Counted from the first letter of the stretch, positions 52,009 through 61,540 are shown. The stretch: 64,000 bases of DNA from Staphylococcus condimenti (GCF_001618885.1 NZ_CP015114.1:1798001-1862000), one strand, 5' to 3'. Program-made: numbers and translations. Notes: generated from the sequence alone by a model not told the origin.

Positions 52009-53622
52009 ATGATTGTGCTTACAGTGCTTCAATTTATTATCAACACGATTTTAGTAGGTGCACTTTTAGCTGTTATTATCACAGCACTAGTTTTATTGTT
52101 TAAAGATAAAAGACAACAACAACATAGTGTATTAAGAAATTATCCAGTATTAGCTCGAGTTCGTTACTTTTTTGAAAAAATCGGACCGGAATTGCGTCAA
52201 TATTTGTTTTCTGATGATACGAAAGGCAAACCGTTTTCTCGTAGTCAGTATACAAGCATTGTGAAAGCAGGAAAGTATAAATCTCGCATGGCAAGTTTCG
52301 GAACAGAGTACGATTATGAAGATGGGTTTTATGTTCAAAATACAATGTTTCCAAAACAAGCTTCAGAGTTGCGTATTGACCAAACAGGTATGATTTCAAC
52401 TTTTATTTACAAAATTGATAATGAACGTTTGTTTGACCGCGAGGAACATCGCGTTGAAGATAAGGTAGATCCATTTTACTTATCTGATGAAGATGCAGTT
52501 GTACTCGGCGAAAACCTAGAACATCCATACAAAGTGAAACGTCTTGTGGGTCAATCTGGGATGAGTTATGGTGCATTAGGTGAAAATGCGATTACTGCAT
52601 TGTCAATCGGCTTAGGACGTGCAGGTACTTGGATGAATACCGGTGAGGGCGGCTTATCCAATCACCATTTAAAAGGTGGCGGCGACATCATTTTCCAAAT
52701 TGGGCCTGGATTATTTGGTGTGCGTACACCTGATGCGAAATTTGATCCTAAAGCATTCAAGACTTTAGCTAAAAGAGACCAAGTCAAGGCGTTTGAAATC
52801 AAATTAGCACAAGGCGCTAAAACACGTGGAGGCCACATGGAAGGTGAGAAAGTCACAGAAGAAATTGCGAAAATCCGCCATGTAGAACCTGGTAAAACAA
52901 TTAATTCACCGAACCGTTTCGACTTCATTCATAATAATGATGATTTGTTGGATTTTGTGACAGAGCTTCAAGAAATGGGTCAAAAACCAGTAGGTTTCAA
53001 AATTGTAGTTAGTAAAGTAACAGAAATCGAAGAACTTGTTAAAACAATGGCAAAACGTAAAGAATATCCAAACTTTATCACAGTTGATGGTGGTGAAGGC
53101 GGTACTGGAGCAACATTCCAGGAATTACAAGATGGTGTTGGCTTACCATTATTTACTGCATTGCCAATTGTGTCTGGCATGCTGGAAAAATACGGTATAC
53201 GCAATCATGTTAAAATCTTCGCTTCTGGTAAGTTAGTCACACCGGATAAAGTTGCGATCGCGCTTGGTTTAGGTGCAGATTTAGTCAATGTAGCACGAGG
53301 CATGATGATCAGTGTCGGCTGTATTATGAGTCAACAATGTCATATGAATACCTGCCCAGTTGGTGTAGCAACAACAAACCCTAAATTAGAAAAAGGTTTG
53401 ATAGTGAGCGAGAAAAACTACCGTGTTACGAATTATATTACGAGCATGCATGAAGGCTTGTTTAATTTAGCAGCGGCGGTTGGCGTTGAAAGTCCGACTG
53501 AAATTACGCAAGACCATATCATTATTAAAGAAGGCGGCGGTTTGCGTACAATCGGTGATTATAAGTTGAAACTGATTGAAACAGGAAGAGAAGCAGAACG
53601 CCAAAGAGAATCAGCTTCATAA
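52009..53622 (+). CDS. FMN-binding glutamate-synthase-family protein
   Basis: This 537-residue protein starts with one transmembrane helix (residues 1-28) and continues with the glutamate-synthase central/FMN barrel. It has GQSGMSYGALGENAITAL (about 183), the phosphate loop VDGGEGGTGATFQEL (about 362) and a cysteine cluster CIMSQQCHMNTCPVG (about 440) for a [3Fe-4S] centre. It lacks the glutaminase domain, so ammonia or another donor must be used; B. subtilis YerD is of this type. The in vivo reaction is uncertain. AAGGGGAG before ATG 52009 sets the start; an upstream in-frame ATT-type extension to 51970 is unlikely. Confidence 0.86.
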   Translation: MIVLTVLQFIINTILVGALLAVIITALVLLFKDKRQQQHSVLRNYPVLARVRYFFEKIGPELRQYLFSDDTKGKPFSRSQYTSIVKAGKYKSRMASFGTEYDYEDGFYVQNTMFPKQASELRIDQTGMISTFIYKIDNERLFDREEHRVEDKVDPFYLSDEDAVVLGENLEHPYKVKRLVGQSGMSYGALGENAITALSIGLGRAGTWMNTGEGGLSNHHLKGGGDIIFQIGPGLFGVRTPDAKFDPKAFKTLAKRDQVKAFEIKLAQGAKTRGGHMEGEKVTEEIAKIRHVEPGKTINSPNRFDFIHNNDDLLDFVTELQEMGQKPVGFKIVVSKVTEIEELVKTMAKRKEYPNFITVDGGEGGTGATFQELQDGVGLPLFTALPIVSGMLEKYGIRNHVKIFASGKLVTPDKVAIALGLGADLVNVARGMMISVGCIMSQQCHMNTCPVGVATTNPKLEKGLIVSEKNYRVTNYITSMHEGLFNLAAAVGVESPTEITQDHIIIKEGGGLRTIGDYKLKLIETGREAERQRESAS

Positions 53623-53635
53623 GTAAATATGATTA

Positions 53636-53664
53636 AGACAGACGTGAGGGCGTCTGTCTTTTTT
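53636..53664 (+). terminator. Terminator of the glutamate-synthase-like gene
   Basis: AGACAGACG and CGTCTGTCT form a 9-bp stem followed by TTTTTT. Confidence 0.88.
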
Positions 53665-53815
53665 ATGCTTTTATAAAAAAGTAATCCTGTTATGTATGTC
53701 ACTTGATAAAATTCACAAACAAACTTAAAGACTACTCAATTTTAATTGTGTTATGATTAAGGGCATGCTAAAAAAGAGAAACGAAAGTAAAGTAATAAAT
53801 AAAGGGAGATGAAAT

Positions 53816-55270
53816 ATGTCTTTAAAATCAAAATTAATCATGATTGTAACCATGCTTTTAGGCGGATTCTTCGGTTTGTTGAATGAAACCTTATTAGCAA
53901 CTGCATTACCGAGTATTATGAAAGATTTCAATATCGAATATACTCAAGTACAATGGCTGACAACGGCCTTCTTACTTACAAATGGTGTTGTAATCCCATT
54001 ATCTGCTATGATTATTCAACGTTATAGTACGCGTCAGGTCTTTTTAACTGCAATTCTTATATTCTTAATCGGTACAGTTGTGGCAGGTTTCAGCCCGAAC
54101 TTTACAGTTTTACTAGTTGCACGTATTGTACAAGCCTTAGGTTCAGGTATTATGATGCCTTTAATGATGACAACCATTCTTGATATCTTCGAACCGCATG
54201 AACGTGGTAAATATATGGGGATATTTGGTTTAGTTATCGGATTAGCTCCAGCAATCGGACCCACTTTATCAGGTTATCTTGTAGAATATTATGATTGGCG
54301 TTCTTTATTCCATGTTGTTACACCAATCGCAGCGTTGACTTTCTTACTGAGCTTGAAGTTTGTTAAAAATGTAGGAACAACTCGCAAAGTACCCATTGAT
54401 CTGATTTCTATTGTACTTTCAGTGCTCGGATTCGGGGGACTTTTATATGGAACAAGTTCGATTTCTAGAGACGGATGGGATGACCCGATTGTCCTTACAA
54501 CTATTTTAGGCGGTCTCGTGATGGTCGTACTCTTTATCTTCCGTCAAACACGTCTTAAAACGCCATTGCTTGATTTCCGTGTATTTAAAGAAGGTCAGTT
54601 CGCAGTAGGGATTTTAATTATGGCATTGACGATGATTGCTATGATTGGTTCTGAAACGGTCTTGCCGATTTTTGTGCAGAATATTATGGGTAAACCTGCT
54701 TTAGAATCTGGATTAACGCTTTTGCCAGGTGCTATTGTGATGGGCTTTATGTCTGTCTTTTCTGGATTGCTATTTGAAAAGTTCGGTGCAAAAATTTTAG
54801 CGTTTATCGGTATGGGGATTGTTGTAATCACGACATCTTATTTTGTATTTATGGATGAACACACTTCAACAGTGATGTTATCGACAGTTTATGCTATTCG
54901 TATGATCGGTATTGCGCTCGGATTAATGCCATTGATGACACATACTATGAATCAGCTGCCTCATCAAATGAATGCACATGGTTCTTCAATGACGAATACT
55001 GTACAGCAAATTTCTGCTTCAATCGGTACAGCGATTCTATTTACAATTATGAGTCATTATGCAAAAGCATTTAAACCAGACATGGCAGATTACAAAGGTA
55101 TGGCACCTAAAGAAATTAAAGCAGCCATTGCTAAAGACGCAATGTTGAATGGTTACCATGCAGCTTTTTGGTTCACTGTCATTATTGCAATCATCGCATT
55201 CTTCAGTGTCTTCTTACTGAAAAGTAAAAAGAAAGCAAAAGAATCCACTTATGTTGAAAATAATGCTTAA
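53816..55270 (+). CDS. DHA2-family MFS multidrug efflux transporter
   Basis: This 484-residue protein has 14 predicted helices, which defines the DHA2 (QacA/EmrB/LmrB) group. Helix 1 carries LNETLLATALPSIMKDF (residues 22-38, motif D1), motif A-like RYSTRQVF follows helix 2, and motif C is present as GPTLSGYLVEYYDWRSLF (about 142-159). Such proton antiporters expel lipophilic drugs, dyes and host fatty acids. The specific substrate is unknown. AGGGAGATG precedes the ATG. The gene is monocistronic with no adjacent regulator. Confidence 0.86.
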   Translation: MSLKSKLIMIVTMLLGGFFGLLNETLLATALPSIMKDFNIEYTQVQWLTTAFLLTNGVVIPLSAMIIQRYSTRQVFLTAILIFLIGTVVAGFSPNFTVLLVARIVQALGSGIMMPLMMTTILDIFEPHERGKYMGIFGLVIGLAPAIGPTLSGYLVEYYDWRSLFHVVTPIAALTFLLSLKFVKNVGTTRKVPIDLISIVLSVLGFGGLLYGTSSISRDGWDDPIVLTTILGGLVMVVLFIFRQTRLKTPLLDFRVFKEGQFAVGILIMALTMIAMIGSETVLPIFVQNIMGKPALESGLTLLPGAIVMGFMSVFSGLLFEKFGAKILAFIGMGIVVITTSYFVFMDEHTSTVMLSTVYAIRMIGIALGLMPLMTHTMNQLPHQMNAHGSSMTNTVQQISASIGTAILFTIMSHYAKAFKPDMADYKGMAPKEIKAAIAKDAMLNGYHAAFWFTVIIAIIAFFSVFLLKSKKKAKESTYVENNA

Positions 55271-55360
55271 CCTATATAAAAAGAAACTAGGGTTATAAAG
55301 CGAACCCGCTAATCAAACAATAAAAAACTCATATAAAATGAAGGAAACTTCTAAAATGAT

Positions 55361-55406
55361 AAACATCCAAAAAGTTGGAACTAACAATCCGATTTTTTGG
55401 GTGTTT
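55361..55406 (+). terminator. Terminator of the MFS gene
   Basis: AAACATCCAAAAA pairs with TTTTTTGGGTGTTT; the stem is A/T-flanked and works on the plus strand. Confidence 0.75.
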
Positions 55407-55564
55407 ATTTATTACCTTTTACTTTTTAAATATCAACGCTTTAATTATCTTCTAATATATTTATTTCATGTCAATACAACTTCCATTCATAGTCGGTTCT
55501 CAAAGGGTTTCTTTTTCTGATAGAATTTAAAAAAATAATAGATTGAATATGTTTTTAAATTATA
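55407..55564. other. Intergenic remainder before the fepA promoter
   Basis: AT-rich; I see no gene or clear site. Confidence 0.4.
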
Positions 55565-55617
55565 TTGACACCCTCTATTGCTCAATTTATAATTAAATTG
55601 ATAACGATTATCAATTT
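55565..55617 (+). promoter_or_regulatory. fepABC promoter with Fur box
   Basis: TTGACA (55565-55570), 17 bases, TATAAT (55588-55593) is a consensus sigma-A promoter. TTGATAACGATTATCAA (55598-55614) at the start point matches the Fur box core, so the operon should be repressed by iron-loaded Fur. Confidence 0.9.
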
Positions 55618-55665
55618 CAGTTACATAAATTAAATTGGGAAGTTGAAAAAATAAGAGGTGACGAT

Positions 55666-56520
55666 ATGAAAAAAGTAACATCAGTTTTATTAGCAACATC
55701 GATTTTATTAGCAGGGTGCGGAAATGGAAACAGTGATTCTAACGATAAAAAAACAGATTCTAAATCATCTTCAGAAAATAAAAAAGAACTTAAAACTGCG
55801 ACAACAGAATACAAAAAATACACAGATAACCAATTGGATGAATTCTTAAAAGGGACAGAAGAATTTACAAAAGCTGTGAAAGATAAAGATACAGAAAAAG
55901 CAAAAGAGCTTTATCCGAAAGTACGTATGTATTATGAACGTTCTGAACCTGTTGCTGAATCTTTCGGGGACTTAGATCCGAAAATTGATGCACGTCTAGC
56001 TGATATGAAAGAGGAAAATAAAGAAAACGAATGGACAGGTTATCATAAAATTGAAAAAGCATTATATGAAGATAATCAATTGAACGCACAAACAGATAAA
56101 GATGCAGACCAATTATTAAAAGATGCGAAGGAATTAGATGCAAAAGCAGATACTTTAGATATTACACCGAAATTGATGTTACAAGGATCTGTCGATTTAT
56201 TAAATGAAGTTTCAACTTCGAAAATCACAGGAGAAGAAGAAATCTATTCTCATACGGACTTATATGACTTCAAAGCAAATATTGAAGGGGCACAAAAAAT
56301 TTATGAACTCTTCAAACCGATTTTGAATAAAAAAGATAAAGAATTAAGCGAAACGATTCAAAAGGATTTTGATAAAGTTAATCAATTGCTTGATAAATAT
56401 AAAGAAGGCGATGGTTATGCTTCATATGAAAAAGTAACAAAAGAAGACCGTAAAGCTTTATCAGATGCTGTGAATGCATTAGGTGAACCGTTAAGTAAGA
56501 TGGCTGTGGTTACAGAATGA
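55666..56520 (+). CDS. fepA: Iron-uptake lipoprotein (EfeO/EfeM type, FepA)
   Basis: This 284-residue lipoprotein has the signal VLLATSILLAGC (Cys 18). After a Ser/Lys linker it has an imelysin/M75 helical domain with the HxxE motif in GYHKIEKAL (about residue 127), as in EfeO/EfeM proteins that bind ferric or ferrous iron outside the membrane. It heads fepA-fepB-fepC; its stop overlaps the start of fepB by four bases. The Fur box and consensus promoter are directly upstream. Confidence 0.92.
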   Translation: MKKVTSVLLATSILLAGCGNGNSDSNDKKTDSKSSSENKKELKTATTEYKKYTDNQLDEFLKGTEEFTKAVKDKDTEKAKELYPKVRMYYERSEPVAESFGDLDPKIDARLADMKEENKENEWTGYHKIEKALYEDNQLNAQTDKDADQLLKDAKELDAKADTLDITPKLMLQGSVDLLNEVSTSKITGEEEIYSHTDLYDFKANIEGAQKIYELFKPILNKKDKELSETIQKDFDKVNQLLDKYKEGDGYASYEKVTKEDRKALSDAVNALGEPLSKMAVVTE

Positions 56521-57740
56521 CACAAGACAAGCATGAAGGTAATGAAGTTTCACGTCGTTCCTTTCTGAAAATGTTAGGCATCGGCGGTGCAGGAGCGGTA
56601 ATCGGCGCAAGTGGTGTCGGCGGTATTTTCTCTTTCAAGTCGATGTTTGATACACCTGAAGATAAAGATAACGATGCATATGAATTTTATGGGAAAGTGC
56701 AACCAGGTATTACAACGCCTTCACAGAAAAATATTAATTTTGCAGTGATTGATTTAAAAAGCAAAGATAAAGCTGCTATTCAAGAAATGTTTAAAGAGTG
56801 GACAAAAATGAGCGTCAAAATGATGGGTGGTTCGTTAATCGGAAAATCTACAAAAAATAGTTTGCTGCCGCCTGAAGATACAGGCGAAGCAGTCGGATTG
56901 GGTGCGAGCAAACTGACATTGACTTTTGGTGTCAGCAAATCATTTATGAAAAAGATCGGATTGTCTAGTAAGATTCCATCTGATTTTAAAGACTTGCCTC
57001 ATTTCCCGAATGATCAGCTGGATAAGGATTTAACAGGCGGAGATATTATGATTCAAGCATGTGCAAATGATCAGCAAGTTGCTTTTCATGCTATACACAA
57101 TTTGATTCGTCCGTTCCGTGATTTAATCCAAGTAAAATGGTCTCAAACAGGTTTTGTTTCAGGAAAACCGAAAGAAACACCTAGAAATCTAATGGCCTTT
57201 AAAGATGGCACTGTCAATCCGCGCAGTAATGATGAATTTAAAGATTATGTCTTTAAAAATGAAGGATGGGCTAAAAATGCGACTTATTGTATCGCACGTA
57301 AAATCCAAATTCATATTGAGACATGGGATAGGACATCATTAGATGAACAAGAAGCAACGTTTGGACGTTATCGTCATAGCGGTGCACCGCTCGGCAAGAA
57401 AAAAGAATTTGACGAGATGGATTTAAAAGCTAAAGATAGTGCAGGACAGCCAGTTATTCCAGCTGATGCTCATGCGCGTTTAGCTAAAGAAGCAAAGACA
57501 TCTATTTTACGCCGTGCTTATAATTATATGGACGGCACGAATGAAGATACAGGGGCACTTAATACAGGATTACTCTTTTTATGTTTCCAAAAATCACCGC
57601 AGCAATTTATCGACATCCAGAATCATTTAGGACATAAAGACAAGTTGAATGAATATATCACCCATCGAGGTTCGGGACTTTTCCTTATTCTTCCCGGGGT
57701 GAAAAAGGGAGGATATCTGGGTGAGACATTATTTAGTTAA
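56517..57740 (+). CDS. fepB: Dyp-type peroxidase, Tat substrate (EfeB/FepB)
   Basis: This 407-residue haem peroxidase is exported by Tat: the N-terminus has SRRSFLKMLG (twin Arg 13-14) followed by a glycine-rich hydrophobic region. The catalytic region AFKDGTVNPRS (GxxDG-like, about 230) holds the distal Asp, HSGAPLG follows, and ADAHARLA (about 320) carries the proximal His. EfeB-type enzymes release or oxidise iron for the FTR1 permease. Translation is coupled to fepA and fepC by overlaps. It needs the TatAC machinery encoded just downstream on the other strand. Confidence 0.94.
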   Translation: MTQDKHEGNEVSRRSFLKMLGIGGAGAVIGASGVGGIFSFKSMFDTPEDKDNDAYEFYGKVQPGITTPSQKNINFAVIDLKSKDKAAIQEMFKEWTKMSVKMMGGSLIGKSTKNSLLPPEDTGEAVGLGASKLTLTFGVSKSFMKKIGLSSKIPSDFKDLPHFPNDQLDKDLTGGDIMIQACANDQQVAFHAIHNLIRPFRDLIQVKWSQTGFVSGKPKETPRNLMAFKDGTVNPRSNDEFKDYVFKNEGWAKNATYCIARKIQIHIETWDRTSLDEQEATFGRYRHSGAPLGKKKEFDEMDLKAKDSAGQPVIPADAHARLAKEAKTSILRRAYNYMDGTNEDTGALNTGLLFLCFQKSPQQFIDIQNHLGHKDKLNEYITHRGSGLFLILPGVKKGGYLGETLFS

Positions 57741-59448
57741 AATAGCAATGTGTATCGCTCTACTTGGACTTTTGTTGCCACTGAAAGGGTTATCGGTAAG
57801 TGAAGCGGCAGAAACAAGTATGAGTGATGCTTATATTGCGATTTCTGATGCGAAAGAGACGCTGAATGATAAAGATAAATCAGAAGCGGATAAAAAAGCA
57901 GCAGTCGATAAGGTGAAAACTGAAATTGATAAACTGAAAATTGATAACAGCAAATCAGGAAAAAAGGTTAAAGATGAAGTAAAAGCATTAGATCAAACAC
58001 CTTCTGACAAGAAAAAAGCAGCTGACATGTCTGATTTGACTAAAGCCTTGATTGCTTATGAAAATGCACAAGAGAGCAGCAACTCAGGTGCAGAAATTAA
58101 AAAATTGCAAGATGCGGTAGATGGTAAAGATAAAGAAATGAAAGATGCCATCAAAGCAAAAGATCAAACACAATTGAAAGCTTTGAATGCGCAATTGAAT
58201 CAAATTTGGACAAGTAATGAAACGGTTATCAGAAATTATGATGCAGATAAATATGGTCAAATTGAAGTTGCGTTAATGCAATTGCGTGTTGCTGTAGAAA
58301 AAGAACCTTTAAAAACGCAAAAAGTTGAAACAGCTTGGCAGACTTTTAAATCAGGGATTGATAATGTAAATAAAAAACAATCTTCAGATGAAAAAGGACA
58401 ATATAAAGCAACACAATTGAATGATGAACTGGATAAAGCGATTCAAGCAATTGATGATAATGACTTGGACAAAGCAGATGCAGCATTAGGTAAGTTTATT
58501 CAAATTTGGCCTTATGTTGAAGGTAAGATCCAAACTAAAAATTCAAGTTTATATACGACAATCGAAGATAAAATCCCTTATTATCAAAGTATATTAGATG
58601 ACTCGAATAAAGAACGTGTAAAAGATGGTTTGTCAGATATCAATTCAGATATTAAAGATACTGTCGGAAAGTCAGGTTACAATGCTTTTGATGTGATGGT
58701 AATTTTCTTACGTGAAGGGTTGGAAGTTTTGTTGATTGTGATGGCATTAGTCACAATGACGCGTCAATCTGGTGATAAGAAAGGTACAACGAGTGTTATT
58801 GGCGGTGCTTTATTTGGTTTAGTTTTGAGTTTGGCACTAGCGTTTGTGTTTATCCAAACACTTGGAAATAGCGGGATTTTAAGAGAAGGTATGGAAGCGG
58901 TATTAGGTATCGTTGCTGTTGTCTTGATGTTTGCAGTAGGTATTTGGATGCATAATAAATCAAATGCGCAACGTTGGAATCAGATGATGCAGTCTATGTA
59001 TGATAAAGCAGCCAATAATCGCAGCTTGGCTTTGTTAGGACTAATAGGATTAATCTCAGTTATGCGCGAAGGTGTAGAAGTCATACTTTTCTATATGGGT
59101 ATGATTGGAGAAGTATCAGCTAAGGACTTCATTTTAGGTATTGGAATTGCTTTAGTGATTCTCGTAATATTTGCAGCATTATTCCGATATATTGTCCGTC
59201 TTATTCCGATTCGTTATATTTTCCGTGTGCTATCTATCTTAATATTTGTGATGGCCTTTAAAATGCTTGGTGTCAGCATTCAAAAAATGCAGTTGCTTGA
59301 TACAGTGCCGCGTCACGGTATTGAACACTTGCCGACATTGAGTTGGATTGGATTCTATCCGACATGGGAAACAATAGTACCGCAACTTATTTTTATAGCA
59401 CTTATCGTAATCTATACGTATTATTCGAATAAAAGAAAACAATTATAA
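57721..59448 (+). CDS. fepC: FTR1-family iron permease with long extracytoplasmic domain (FepC)
   Basis: This 575-residue protein has a Sec-type signal (KIAMCIALLGLLLPLKG), then about 270 residues of helical, Lys/Asp-rich extracytoplasmic domain. The FTR1 membrane domain (about 320-570) has seven helices with two REGLE/REGVE motifs (REGLEVLLIV, MREGVEVILF) that carry Fe3+. The start is GTG, overlapping fepB by 20 bases. Together with FepA and FepB it forms the staphylococcal EfeUOB-like iron importer. Confidence 0.93.
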   Translation: MRHYLVKIAMCIALLGLLLPLKGLSVSEAAETSMSDAYIAISDAKETLNDKDKSEADKKAAVDKVKTEIDKLKIDNSKSGKKVKDEVKALDQTPSDKKKAADMSDLTKALIAYENAQESSNSGAEIKKLQDAVDGKDKEMKDAIKAKDQTQLKALNAQLNQIWTSNETVIRNYDADKYGQIEVALMQLRVAVEKEPLKTQKVETAWQTFKSGIDNVNKKQSSDEKGQYKATQLNDELDKAIQAIDDNDLDKADAALGKFIQIWPYVEGKIQTKNSSLYTTIEDKIPYYQSILDDSNKERVKDGLSDINSDIKDTVGKSGYNAFDVMVIFLREGLEVLLIVMALVTMTRQSGDKKGTTSVIGGALFGLVLSLALAFVFIQTLGNSGILREGMEAVLGIVAVVLMFAVGIWMHNKSNAQRWNQMMQSMYDKAANNRSLALLGLIGLISVMREGVEVILFYMGMIGEVSAKDFILGIGIALVILVIFAALFRYIVRLIPIRYIFRVLSILIFVMAFKMLGVSIQKMQLLDTVPRHGIEHLPTLSWIGFYPTWETIVPQLIFIALIVIYTYYSNKRKQL

Positions 59449-59453
59449 ACAGC

Positions 59454-59497
59454 AAACACCCGTTTTACACGAATTAAATGTGTAAGACGGGTGTTTG
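59454..59497. terminator. Bidirectional terminator between fepC and tatC
   Basis: AAACACCCG and CGGGTGTTT, with inner TTTACAC/GTGTAA pairing, separate the convergent operons. Confidence 0.88.
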
Positions 59498-59499
59498 TT

Positions 59500-60342
59500 T
59501 TAATGTTCAGGAAATGCTTCAGAATTACGTAACTGTGTTATTTTTACGATAATCATACTGACTTCGAATAATAATATCAGGGGTATCGTAAGTAAAATAT
59601 TCAGCATCAGATCTGGCGGTGCAACGATGCTGGCTCCGACAAAGCATGCGAAGTAAACATATTTACGCGACTTGGATAACTGATGCGTATCGATTAAACC
59701 AAATTTGGCTAATCCAAATAAAAGCACTGGCAGTTGGAATAATAATCCGAAGATGAGGAGCCAACGTAATAGTTCTGACAAATATTCCTTAAAACCGATA
59801 ACAGGGGAAATATCCATAATGCCAGATAAATTCATTGAGAAATGAATAATCAACGGAAAGCCGATAAAATAAGCAAATGAGATTCCTAGTAAGAAAAAGA
59901 ATGCACAAAATGCGCTATAACGTCGGATAAAACCTTTTTCATTTGCATGCAAACCTGGCGCTATAAATGCCCATAATTGATAAAAAATAATAGGTGATAC
60001 TAACAGCAATGCTGCAAAGAAAATAATCATGACATAGATTTGAATCATTTCAGTAAAAGAAAATGCATGTAATGCCATGTTGCCGCGTTTAATCTCTTGA
60101 ATAAACGGATGCATCCACCAATGTGATGAAATATACATTATTAAAACTGCAATAATAAAAGCAATTCCTGCTTTGAGTAAGCGACTGCGTAATTCACCAA
60201 AATGATCGAGCAAACTTGAAGTATAACTGTTTGTATTTGTCTGATAGGATTCTGATGCCGAATCTGTATATCTATTATTTAGTTGATTCTTTTCGTTGAG
60301 ATTCTGAGGGTTTACTGGGTGTCTCGTGAGAATCATCGTCAA
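59500..60342 (-). CDS. tatC: Sec-independent protein translocase TatC
   Basis: This protein has the TatC core from about residue 45: [16 protein letters not shown] (conserved cytoplasmic E/R pair) and six hydrophobic helices, including [23 protein letters not shown] with the FxPGL region. It recognises twin-arginine signals and forms the receptor with TatA. The annotated start overlaps tatA by 68 bases and gives a roughly 40-residue polar N-terminal extension (Asn/Thr/Ser rich); no SD supports it. A TTG codon just before LLDHF is an alternative. It is in one operon with tatA. Confidence 0.9.
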   Translation of the reverse strand: MTMILTRHPVNPQNLNEKNQLNNRYTDSASESYQTNTNSYTSSLLDHFGELRSRLLKAGIAFIIAVLIMYISSHWWMHPFIQEIKRGNMALHAFSFTEMIQIYVMIIFFAALLLVSPIIFYQLWAFIAPGLHANEKGFIRRYSAFCAFFFLLGISFAYFIGFPLIIHFSMNLSGIMDISPVIGFKEYLSELLRWLLIFGLLFQLPVLLFGLAKFGLIDTHQLSKSRKYVYFACFVGASIVAPPDLMLNILLTIPLILLFEVSMIIVKITQLRNSEAFPEH

Positions 60343-60499
60343 TGTGTTCAGCTGCAGATTTGAATTCTTTTAAAGTTGATCCAATTGCTCTTCCGAACTG
60401 AGGAAGTTTTGTAGGTCCAAAAATAATTAGTGCGATAATCGCAATTACAACTAAACTCGTGGGGCCAGTGATACCAAGAACAAACATATTTGTAAACAT
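60275..60499 (-). CDS. tatA: Sec-independent protein translocase TatA
   Basis: This 74-residue protein has one N-terminal helix ([13 protein letters not shown]), the hinge [14 protein letters not shown] and an amphipathic helix ending in an acidic/basic tail ([20 protein letters not shown]), all typical of TatA. It forms the pore-building component for folded Tat substrates such as FepB. AGAGGT precedes the ATG. A Fur-box-like sequence lies about 50 bases upstream, tying Tat expression to iron status. Confidence 0.93.
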   Translation of the reverse strand: MFTNMFVLGITGPTSLVVIAIIALIIFGPTKLPQFGRAIGSTLKEFKSAAEHIDDDSHETPSKPSESQRKESTK

Positions 60500-60546
60500 A
60501 GGATGTACCTCTCTTAATCATTAATTATCTTTACTTTATACTTAAT

Positions 60547-60565
60547 GATAAAGATTATCAATATC
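60547..60565. promoter_or_regulatory. Fur box upstream of tatAC
   Basis: GATAAAGATTATCAATATC matches the 19-bp Fur consensus GATAATGATTATCATTATC at 17 positions and sits in the tatA promoter region. Confidence 0.8.
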
Positions 60566-60776
60566 AATTGAAAAAATAATTTTAATAGAAAGTAAAATAA
60601 TGGAACTTCAGAAAGATAGTTTGAATTAGAAGTAGTTGATTAGCTTTCAACAAAGAAAAAGGAGAAGAAAGAAAACCCACCAAGTACTAAAGAACTTGAT
60701 GAGTTTTCCCGATTTGTCTGATCAACTATCACAACGTATAAAGTGTGTAAAACTTACAAATTAGCCTAACAACAAG

Positions 60777-60806
60777 TTGGCTATTTGTGGTCGGCGGTGG
60801 TAAAAT
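60777..60806 (+). promoter_or_regulatory. Toxin mRNA promoter, copy 1
   Basis: TTGGCT, 18 bases, TAAAAT. The identical arrangement occurs at 61195-61224 for copy 2. Confidence 0.65.
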
Positions 60807-60888
60807 ATTTGCATGAGTAAAGAACCTTGCACTTTTTTGTGAGTATCTCTCTGGGTCTTAAATTGGACAACAGAGAGGGGTGATAGTG

Positions 60889-60993
60889 ATGCATACATTG
60901 GTAGAAATAAATATCAATGCAGATACATTACTAACGATTGTGTTAGCGATTATACTGATAATGTCCGCTATAAACCGCATGACAAAAAAATAA
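60889..60993 (+). CDS. 34-residue hydrophobic peptide, putative type I toxin (copy 1)
   Basis: The frame MHTLVEININADTLLTIVLA..., ending RMTKK, has one transmembrane helix (residues 13-28) and a basic tail, the build of type I toxins. The SD GAGAGGGG (60873-60880) overlaps CAGAGAG, which pairs with CTCTCTG (60847-60853), so translation is likely held down by a leader hairpin. A convergent antisense RNA overlaps the 3' end. I know of no named family for it. Confidence 0.7.
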   Translation: MHTLVEININADTLLTIVLAIILIMSAINRMTKK

Positions 60994-61125
60994 GCTGATT
61001 AAGTTTTCGCAGAACTTAATCAGCCAACCAAAAGGTTCGTTTGGTATTCACAAGCACGAGTTGTGAGCCTTTACTCAGAGGATGCTAGTGATAGCTAGTA
61101 TCCTCTTTTTTTATTACAAATAAAT
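60983..61125 (-). ncRNA. Candidate antisense antitoxin RNA, copy 1
   Basis: On the minus strand a -10-like TGCTATGAT precedes a transcript through GAGGATACTAG/CTAGCATCCTC hairpin sequence. It ends at GCTGATTAAGTT/AACTTAATCAGC followed by TTATTTTTTT, overlapping the toxin stop codon. The promoter is weaker than in copy 2. Confidence 0.5.
61078..61112 (+). terminator. Terminator of toxin mRNA, copy 1
   Basis: GAGGATGCTAG and CTAGTATCCTC form a stem followed by seven T. The same is found in copy 2 at about 61499-61532. Confidence 0.85.
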
Positions 61126-61306
61126 CATAGCATGAAAACACCATTACCGCAACAAATAAAGTGCAAAAATATTACAAATTAGCCTAACAACAAGTTGGCT
61201 ATTTGTGGTCGGCGGTGGTAAAATATTTGCATGAGTAAAGAACCTTGCACTTTTTTGTGAGTATCTCTCTGGCCCTTAAATTGGACAACAGAGAGGGGTG
61301 ATAGTG

Positions 61307-61411
61307 ATGCATACATTGGTAGAAATAAATATCAATGCAGATACATTACTAACGATTGTGTTAGCGATTATACTGATAATGTCCGCTATAAGCCGCATGA
61401 CAAAAAAATAA
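61307..61411 (+). CDS. 34-residue hydrophobic peptide, putative type I toxin (copy 2)
   Basis: Identical to copy 1 except Asn29 to Ser (AAC to AGC). The SD GAGAGGGG is again within the CTCTCTG/CAGAGAG hairpin. The surrounding regulatory layout is conserved, arguing that both copies are or were functional. Confidence 0.7.
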   Translation: MHTLVEININADTLLTIVLAIILIMSAISRMTKK

Positions 61412-61540
61412 GCTGATTAAGTTTTTCGGAGAACTTAATCAGCTAAACCAAAAAGGTTCGTTTGGTATTCACAACCATCAATTGTGAGCCTTTACTAAGA
61501 GGATGCTAGTGACAGCTAGTATCCTCTTTTTTATTACAAA
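61401..61540 (-). ncRNA. Candidate antisense antitoxin RNA, copy 2
   Basis: A clear minus-strand promoter is present: TTGTTT (61573-61568), 18 bases, TATAAT (61549-61544) with an upstream TATGG. The transcript would run through the toxin 3' region and stop at GCTGATTAAGTT/AACTTAATCAGC with TTATTTTTTT at about 61400. No ORF. This is the expected antitoxin position. Confidence 0.65.

Larger units (their letters stand above)
60742..61130 (+). repeat. First copy of a 418-bp tandem unit (type I toxin-antitoxin module)
   Basis: The segment TTACAAATTAGCCTAAC onward (60754) recurs at 61172, exactly 418 bases later, with only scattered differences through promoter, peptide ORF and terminator hairpins. 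Confidence 0.9.
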
